Shown piece after piece: positions 20,475 through 25,321 of a DNA stretch of 25,321 nucleotides. The notes under the pieces are model-generated. The model saw only the letters and a list, made by a program, of their open reading frames with translations. It searched no databases and was not told where the DNA came from. The stretch covers positions 1 to 25,321 of the forward strand of contig PMTP01000118.1 in the NCBI GenBank assembly GCA_003167305.1, given 5' to 3'. The position numbers and the translations under genes were made by a program. Positions within the stretch are counted from its first letter, which is position 1; each line of letters opens with the position of its first letter. The DNA is from Acidobacteriaceae bacterium (GTDB lineage: Bacteria > Acidobacteriota > Terriglobia > Terriglobales > Acidobacteriaceae).

Positions 20475-21902
20475 CTATACCATCGCCCGTTCCTTCACCG
20501 TCAGGTACTGATTCAGCACCGAGGAAGTGAGGGCTTCGGGGTTGAGGTCCAGGGTGAGCGCGCCCTGCTCATGCAGGCGGGCGAGCAGCAGTTCGCGGCG
20601 GCCGGCCATCTCCTGGGCGGCGGCGGCGCGGAAGAGCTCGTTGATGTTTTTTGGCCTTGCCTGAGCGATTTGCTCGACCTCCGGTTGGGCCATCGCGACA
20701 AACAAAAGCACGTGGCGGCGGAGCAGTTGCAGCGCGCCGTCGATGACTTCGGGGCGCATCGCGGTCTCGGCCAGGTCGGTGATCCACAAGATCAAAGAAC
20801 GGCGGAGTTGCAAGCGGTTGAGCACGGCGGTGGCTCTCAGGTGGTCGGCCTCGCCGGCTTCGGCCCTCGCCAGGGCCAGCGACTCGATGAGTTGCCGCAG
20901 GTGGGCCGCGCCCCGGCCGGGAAGCAGGCGCTGCTGAATACCGTGGCCGTATGCCAGCAGTCCAACGCGGTCGCCGGAGTAGAGCGCGAGCTGGGCCAGC
21001 GCGACCGCCGTGGCGCAGGCGTGGTCGAGCTTGGAATGTACCCCTGCCCCTTGCTTCATGACCGGTAGGACCGGCTGCCCCGGAGGCGCCCCCGCCACAC
21101 GCGCCCTCATCAGCCGGCCGCAGTCGAGGACGATCCAGACTGGCTGGCTGCGCTCGGTCTGGTACTGGCGGGTGATGGGACTGCCGCGCCGCGCCGTTGC
21201 CGTCCAGCAGATGTCGCGCAGGTCGTCGCCCTCGCGGTAGTCGCGCAGGCTCTCGAAGTCGCGGCCCAGGCCGCGCAGCTGCGAACGGCGCAGTTGCAGG
21301 TCGATCTGGCGGCTGCGGGCGAGAAAGATTTGCTGCTCTTCGCCGGCGCGCAGGGCCGGGTAAACGCGGACGGTTTGCGTGAGCGGCGCGCGAGCCCAGC
21401 GTTCGATGAGGCCCAAGGGCAAACCATAGCGCACATAGAGCCAACCCGTCTCCCAGTCGCCGCGCTCTGTGGGCTGCACGCGGTAGCGGAGCTTGGCGGG
21501 GATGCGGGGAAAGGCGGTCAGCCGGAGCGTTGCCGGCTCCGCGACCAGGGCTGGCGGCAGATCGTCCACCAGCCGGCAATCGATGATGAGCCGCCCCCGG
21601 TTTTCAATCGTCAATTCGATTTCGGTCTCGCTATCGAGAGCGGGAGCGTTGGACCAGGAGCGGCTGGCGGTGAGTTCTGCCGGGGCGGGCAGTCGCAAGC
21701 CGTCAAGCAGCGCGAAGAGCAGCACCAGCGCATTCCAGGCCGGCATCGCATACGCCAGTCGCCCATCCCAGAAGCCCGGAACGAGCCAGACAAAGCCGGC
21801 GAGCAGCAGGCCAATGCTCCGCGGCGTGAGGGCGAAGCCCCAACGCCGCCGCCGCTCGCAGGCGGCGCTGACCGGGGCGGGATGGAGCGAGGGCGAAATC
21901 AT
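20475..21902 (-). CDS. DUF58 domain protein (vWA-like, MoxR partner)
   Basis: A 475-residue protein. Two N-terminal membrane segments (about 28-45 and 54-70) precede a beta-rich region of about residues 75-190. The DUF58 core is 'LRGLGRDFESLRDYREGDDLRDICWTATARRGSPITRQYQTERSQPVWIVLDCGRLM'-like, shown here in parts: RGLGRDFESLRDYREGDD, then ICWTATARRG and VWIVLDCGRLM. The following domain resembles a von Willebrand A fold, with 'GDRVGLLAYG' and 'LILWITDLAE'. Such proteins work with MoxR AAA+ ATPases, probably as adaptors or chaperone clients. Its ATG overlaps the moxR stop (ATGA). Confidence 0.9.
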   Translation of the reverse strand: MISPSLHPAPVSAACERRRRWGFALTPRSIGLLLAGFVWLVPGFWDGRLAYAMPAWNALVLLFALLDGLRLPAPAELTASRSWSNAPALDSETEIELTIENRGRLIIDCRLVDDLPPALVAEPATLRLTAFPRIPAKLRYRVQPTERGDWETGWLYVRYGLPLGLIERWARAPLTQTVRVYPALRAGEEQQIFLARSRQIDLQLRRSQLRGLGRDFESLRDYREGDDLRDICWTATARRGSPITRQYQTERSQPVWIVLDCGRLMRARVAGAPPGQPVLPVMKQGAGVHSKLDHACATAVALAQLALYSGDRVGLLAYGHGIQQRLLPGRGAAHLRQLIESLALARAEAGEADHLRATAVLNRLQLRRSLILWITDLAETAMRPEVIDGALQLLRRHVLLFVAMAQPEVEQIAQARPKNINELFRAAAAQEMAGRRELLLARLHEQGALTLDLNPEALTSSVLNQYLTVKERAMV

Positions 21903-22902
21903 TGCCGCGGCACCGGGACAGCGCCAACGACGTCGGCCAGCACGCGGTCGGCGTCGAAGCCTTCGAGCTCGGCTTCGGGCTTCAGGATCACGCGATGGCG
22001 CAGCACCGGCTGGACGGCGCGCTTTACGTCGTCTGGCAGCAGGTAGTCGCGGCCATCAAAGGCGGCGGCCGCTTGAGCCACGCGCATCAAGCTCACGGCG
22101 GCGCGAGGACTTGCGCCCAGCAGCAACGTGGGCCACTCGCGTGTGCGGCGGGCAAGCGCGAGGATGTAACTGTACAGCTCCGGTTCGATGCGAATGGCGC
22201 GCACCTCGGCACAGGCTGCTGTCAGCAGGCCGTCGGGAATGGGCGCGATGGAGGCGTCTTCGAGCAGGCCAGCGCCGGAGCCGCGTGGTGGTGCTCTAGA
22301 ATCTGGCGCTCCTCGGACTCGGAGGGGTAGGCGACCCGAATCTTGAGCAGGAAGCGGTCGAGTTGCGCCTCGGGCAGCGGATAAGTGCCCTCGAAGTCGA
22401 TCGGGTTCTGGGTGGCGAAGACGGTGAACCAGGCGGGCAGCGGGCGGCGCGTGCCGTCGCTGGTCACCTGCCGCTCTTCCATGCATTCGAGCAGCGCGGC
22501 CTGGGTGCGCGGCGGCATGCGGTTGATCTCGTCCACCAGAAGCAGGTCGGTGAAGACCGGTCCGGCGTGGAAGGCGAAGCTGTCTGAGCCGGGGCGCAGG
22601 ATGGTCGTGCCCAGAATGTCCGCCGGCATCAGGTCGGGGGTGGCCTGTACGCGCTGGAAGCCGAGGCCGAGCAGCCGGCCCAGAGCCTTCACGATCAGCG
22701 TCTTGGCAATGCCGGGAACACCCTCCAGCAGCGCATGGCCCTGGCAGAGAACGGCGATCAGTACCTCCTCGATCACCTCGTTCTGGCCGGAGATCACCCG
22801 GCCCAACTCCGCGCGGGAGTGGGCGATAAGCTGGCTGGTGGAGCGCAACCGCTCCGCGGGTTCGGCGTTTTGGTCTAGTTCCTGGTTGTTTTCCTGGCTC
22901 AT
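21899..22902 (-). pseudogene. MoxR-family AAA+ ATPase interrupted by a frameshift
   Basis: The first frame (22902-22222) encodes a normal MoxR AAA+ core: Walker A 'GVPGIAKT' at 61-68, Walker B 'LLLVDEINR' at 120-128, sensor 1 'FATQNP' at 162-167 and R183 in 'EAQLDRF'. After 'ERQILEHHHA' this frame loses family sequence and stops at 22222. The expected lid domain continues in the -1 frame: 'GAGLLEDASIAPIPDGLL', 'LLLGASPRAAVSLMRVAQAAA', 'YLLPDDVKRAVQPVLRHRV', ending at 21899. The change lies at about 22270-22296, next to a CAC triplet repeat. One missing base explains it. Both flanking junctions are ATGA overlaps and all neighbours are open, so a sequencing error is possible, as is true inactivation. 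Confidence 0.85.
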
Positions 22903-24140
22903 AAAACCCTTTCCTGCGGTTGGGATTGAATCTTCTCAGATTGTGCGGCCTGGTTGCCCCTTTGCCTGTCCGGCCTGGCCGCTTCTTTCAGCTTTTCATA
23001 GTGCGCGTGCAGCGTCTGAATCAGCTTGAGCGCCTGACGGGGGTTGGCGGTTTCAGCCCATGCGGCCTCTTCGCAGGCGGCGAGATCGGCTTCCAGATTG
23101 GCGTCAGCGCGGGGAAAGCGGCGGCGAATCACCGCTGCCAGCTCCGCCGCGCCCATCTTGCTTCCCCGTTGCCCGCAGAGCCGCAAACTATGGCGGCGAA
23201 AGCGCTCCCAGGCAACCGAGACGGCGGTCGATGCGGCTCCGGCTTTGCGGTACAGTGCGCCCAGCGCCTCAAGGAATTCGATGGGCGTGGCGCGCGGCGG
23301 CGGCGGCAGGTCGCGGACCGGCCCGCTGCGCCGGCTAAAGCTGAAAACGATCAACAGCGCCAGCACCGGCAGGCCAATCCACAACGAATTCCACGCCACC
23401 CCGCCGGCGTAGCTCCAGACCGAGCGAATCTCGCCGTGCAGCGACTCGTCCCAGTAGAAGCGATGCCCCGCGCGCGGACCCAGCGAAGCCAGCAGCAGGT
23501 CGAGGTTGTGGGCGCGGCTGAGCGAGCCGTTTTCCAGAGGCGTCGAGCTGGCCCACCAGACGATGTGCCCCTTGCCCCAGTCGTACTCGACGACTGCGGG
23601 ATTGCCGGCGCAACTGTATTCGACGCGCTGCATGGGGTTGCCCACCTTCCAGGTAGCCTCGGGAACCATCCACGCCTCGCCCGAGCCGGCTAGCGCGTCC
23701 AATCCTTCAGGCTCCAGCTTACAGGCGGCAAAATGGAACTCTTTGGGCGTATCGCTGGCCTCGGCGGGCAGGATAAAACCGCCCATGTAGCCGGTGGAGA
23801 GCACGCGGCCCCCACGCTCGACAATCTTCCGCACCGCCTTGATGTCGTTGGGCTCGCGAGTGAACGGCTGGGCAAAGATCACCACCGTCTCCGGGCCGGC
23901 CGTGGCGGCCAGCTCGCTCAGGGGCCGCTCCCAGCGCTCCAGCGAGTAGCCGGAGCGGAGCAGCGTCTCATAGGCAGCGCGGGCGCCATGCTGTCCGGCG
24001 AGATAAGACGAGGGCAGCGGATTGTCGTTGTTGCCATTGGGCAGCAGGAAGCCGGTGGCCACGGCCAAAGCGATGGCGATCCCCACGCACCAGAGCAGCA
24101 GGCGGCGATCTTGAGAGTCGAGCGAAGAGAGGAACGTCAT
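22899..24140 (-). CDS. DUF4350 domain membrane protein
   Basis: A 413-residue protein with one N-terminal membrane segment (about 13-33), then a DUF4350 / GATase-like domain: 'SSYLAGQHGARAAYETLLRSGYSLERWERPL', 'ETVVIFAQPF', 'VRKIVERGGRVLSTG', and 'GHIVWWASSTPLENGSLSRAHN'. A second membrane segment is at about 255-270 ('LWIGLPVLALLIVFSF'), followed by a cytoplasmic, arginine-rich helical region ('EFLEALGALYRKAGAASTAVS'). The family is typical of MoxR-DUF58-DUF4129 clusters; its biochemical role is not known. The start at 24140 overlaps the preceding stop and its own stop overlaps moxR. Confidence 0.88.
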   Translation of the reverse strand: MTFLSSLDSQDRRLLLWCVGIAIALAVATGFLLPNGNNDNPLPSSYLAGQHGARAAYETLLRSGYSLERWERPLSELAATAGPETVVIFAQPFTREPNDIKAVRKIVERGGRVLSTGYMGGFILPAEASDTPKEFHFAACKLEPEGLDALAGSGEAWMVPEATWKVGNPMQRVEYSCAGNPAVVEYDWGKGHIVWWASSTPLENGSLSRAHNLDLLLASLGPRAGHRFYWDESLHGEIRSVWSYAGGVAWNSLWIGLPVLALLIVFSFSRRSGPVRDLPPPPRATPIEFLEALGALYRKAGAASTAVSVAWERFRRHSLRLCGQRGSKMGAAELAAVIRRRFPRADANLEADLAACEEAAWAETANPRQALKLIQTLHAHYEKLKEAARPDRQRGNQAAQSEKIQSQPQERVL

Positions 24141-24403
24141 CGCGCGCCACCGTCTCCTCGATCAACATTGGTTGGCTGGTCGGATTTCATTTCCAACGAT
24201 TGCTTCTGTCGCAATTTGCCACGGTACCACAAAAGTATGAGATTAAGAAAACTATAGGCAAAAAGAACTATCCAGAACCAACGCGCAGGCAAGCCATGTC
24301 CCATGAACAAGCCCGCCAAAAGGGCCGGCATCGCACTGAGCCACAGAAGCCAACGCAATAGACGAATCCAGTCAAATTCAGACCAGGAAACGGACTTTAT
24401 CAC
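24137..24403 (-). CDS. Small two-TM protein inside the MoxR operon
   Basis: An 88-residue protein starting MIKSVSWSEFDWIRLLRWLL, with hydrophobic segments at about 16-34 and 40-60, then a basic/polar tail. Four-base ATGA overlaps join it to both the upstream DUF4129 gene and the downstream DUF4350 gene, which strongly supports it as real. It looks richer in AT than the neighbours. I know no family for it. Its position suggests a small membrane component of the same complex, which is inference. Confidence 0.78.
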   Translation of the reverse strand: MIKSVSWSEFDWIRLLRWLLWLSAMPALLAGLFMGHGLPARWFWIVLFAYSFLNLILLWYRGKLRQKQSLEMKSDQPTNVDRGDGGAR

Positions 24404-25321
24404 TGTGTGCCTCCCGTATTGTCGAAACTGGCTTGAGATCTGGAAGCGCCTCCACCAGATCCCTGAATGAGTGATGAGGCAATTTCTTCGGCCTTCATGT
24501 AGTCGCTCTCGCCCGCCGCGCGGCCACCGTACCAGGTCCGCTCAAAACTGTGGGTCAATTTACTCAATCCGGCGCGGCGCGGGTCTTCGGCGGCTACCAG
24601 CGACAGGTACTCGCGCGGCGTGCGCGCCCGGTCAGCCGGCCACAGGCGCTTCGATTCCAGCCGGGAGATTGCCGCCCAGTAGACGAAATGAATCGCCTCG
24701 CGCCATTGGCTGGCGGCGGCGGTACGGCGCGCGTCGGCCAGCCAAAGCTGCCAATCACGGGCCGAGGCGGCTCCGGCGGCAGGCCCGTCGCTCTCCGGCA
24801 CCAGCCGGATGCGCCAGCGGCGTTCCAGTTGCATCAGTCCCCAAACCAGCCCTACGCAGACGGCCAGGACGAAGCCCCAAACCAGCAGCGGCCCCAGCCA
24901 GGCTACATTGGCCTGTAGTTTGCCGAAGCTCGCCAAGAGCCCGTTGAGCCACGCGCCCAGCTTTTCCAGAGCCGAATCGCGCGCTGTGGGCGCCTCCAGC
25001 CCGCGGAAGTCGCGACCGGCCAGCACCTGCTTCATCGCGTCGCGCTCCTGAGCATGATCGGGCGCGGCGACGGGCTGGGCGGCCGCTGCTCCGTCCGCCT
25101 GGGCAATGTCCTGGGTCAGGCGCGCCTCGGCAGCCTGCAACAATTCGCTGGTGGTGGGCTTGGGCGGCCGCGTAGGCTCCTCGACCGGAGCCTGTTCTGA
25201 GCCAACGACGGGCTTGACTTGCGGTTTGGCCTGGGCCTTGTCCTTGGCTTCGTCATTCTCTTGAGCTTGTGTGAGCAGCGCGCGCAGCCAGCTGTAGCGC
25301 ACCAGCCGCCGGACGGCGTTG
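24400..25321 (-). CDS. DUF4129 domain membrane protein, C-terminal part
   Basis: About 307 codons are visible and the frame is still open at the right edge ('NAVRRLVRYSW' is the first visible sequence), so the N-terminus lies outside. A long Ala/Pro/Lys/Gln-rich linker comes first ('KDKAQAKPQVKPVV', 'PTRPPKPTTSELL'), then a membrane segment ('WLGPLLVWGFVLAVCVGLVWGL'), then the DUF4129 domain: 'QWREAIHFVYWAAISRLESKRLW', 'ARTPREYLSLVA' and 'LTHSFERTWYGG'. The family is of unknown function; it resembles the C-terminal region of some membrane transglutaminase-like proteins and accompanies MoxR and DUF58. It is the first visible gene of the operon. Confidence 0.87.
   Translation of the reverse strand, partial: NAVRRLVRYSWLRALLTQAQENDEAKDKAQAKPQVKPVVGSEQAPVEEPTRPPKPTTSELLQAAEARLTQDIAQADGAAAAQPVAAPDHAQERDAMKQVLAGRDFRGLEAPTARDSALEKLGAWLNGLLASFGKLQANVAWLGPLLVWGFVLAVCVGLVWGLMQLERRWRIRLVPESDGPAAGAASARDWQLWLADARRTAAASQWREAIHFVYWAAISRLESKRLWPADRARTPREYLSLVAAEDPRRAGLSKLTHSFERTWYGGRAAGESDYMKAEEIASSLIQGSGGGASRSQASFDNTGGTQ

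Noticed and set aside
22285..22293. Programmed -1 frameshift site in moxR
   Set aside because: The CAC triplets do not form a slippery X XXY YYZ heptamer and no downstream stimulatory structure stood out, so mutation or sequence error is preferred.

Overview
The window looks like chromosomal DNA of a GC-rich, two-membraned bacterium, most probably an acidobacterium of the Terriglobia. The outer membrane is implied by kdtA and lpxK (Kdo-lipid A synthesis). The phylum call is inference. It rests on protein style, the ispE - tRNA-Gln - prs - rplY - pth - rpsF - rpsR - rplI order, and intergenic hairpin repeats of the TTTCCCA...TGGGGCAC type, which I remember from that group. No marker gene here proves it.

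Layout. 1-1260: the 5' part of der (minus), an orphan Phd-type antitoxin (minus), and a 30-codon ORF whose Shine-Dalgarno lies inside a perfect hairpin. 1261-4275: dinG helicase, a small two-TM protein and queD. 4313-7726: a secreted protein (minus) divergent from the overlapping pair kdtA-lpxK, then a cupin. 7856-9519: overlapping purM-purN (minus). 9655-10968: a small XRE regulator with a doubled operator-like repeat at its promoter, followed by four small two-TM membrane proteins, two of them paralogs. 10963-13193: a DCC-family thiol oxidoreductase (minus), hemL, and a zinc-ribbon membrane protein (minus). 13256-18985: the housekeeping run ispE, tRNA-Gln(UUG), prs, L25, pth, S6, S18, L9. 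19044-25321 (minus): orphan HicB-like protein, an unrecognised membrane protein, and a tightly overlapping operon of DUF4129, small membrane protein, DUF4350, MoxR AAA+ ATPase and DUF58.

Most notable points. (1) ispE carries an in-frame insert of about 50 codons made of two kinds of intergenic repeat, one flanked by a 13-bp direct duplication, between its conserved motifs. (2) The XRE plus four-membrane-protein cluster is the best candidate for an undescribed system. (3) moxR is split by a frameshift between its ATPase core and its lid domain, although its four partner genes are open. (4) The rpsF-rpsR spacer folds into two tandem hairpins. (5) Five genes of the translation block carry long low-complexity tails.

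Limits: there was no database search. Family names rest on motifs recognised by eye. Start sites were chosen from Shine-Dalgarno spacing and family lengths. Statements about how common an architecture is come from memory.
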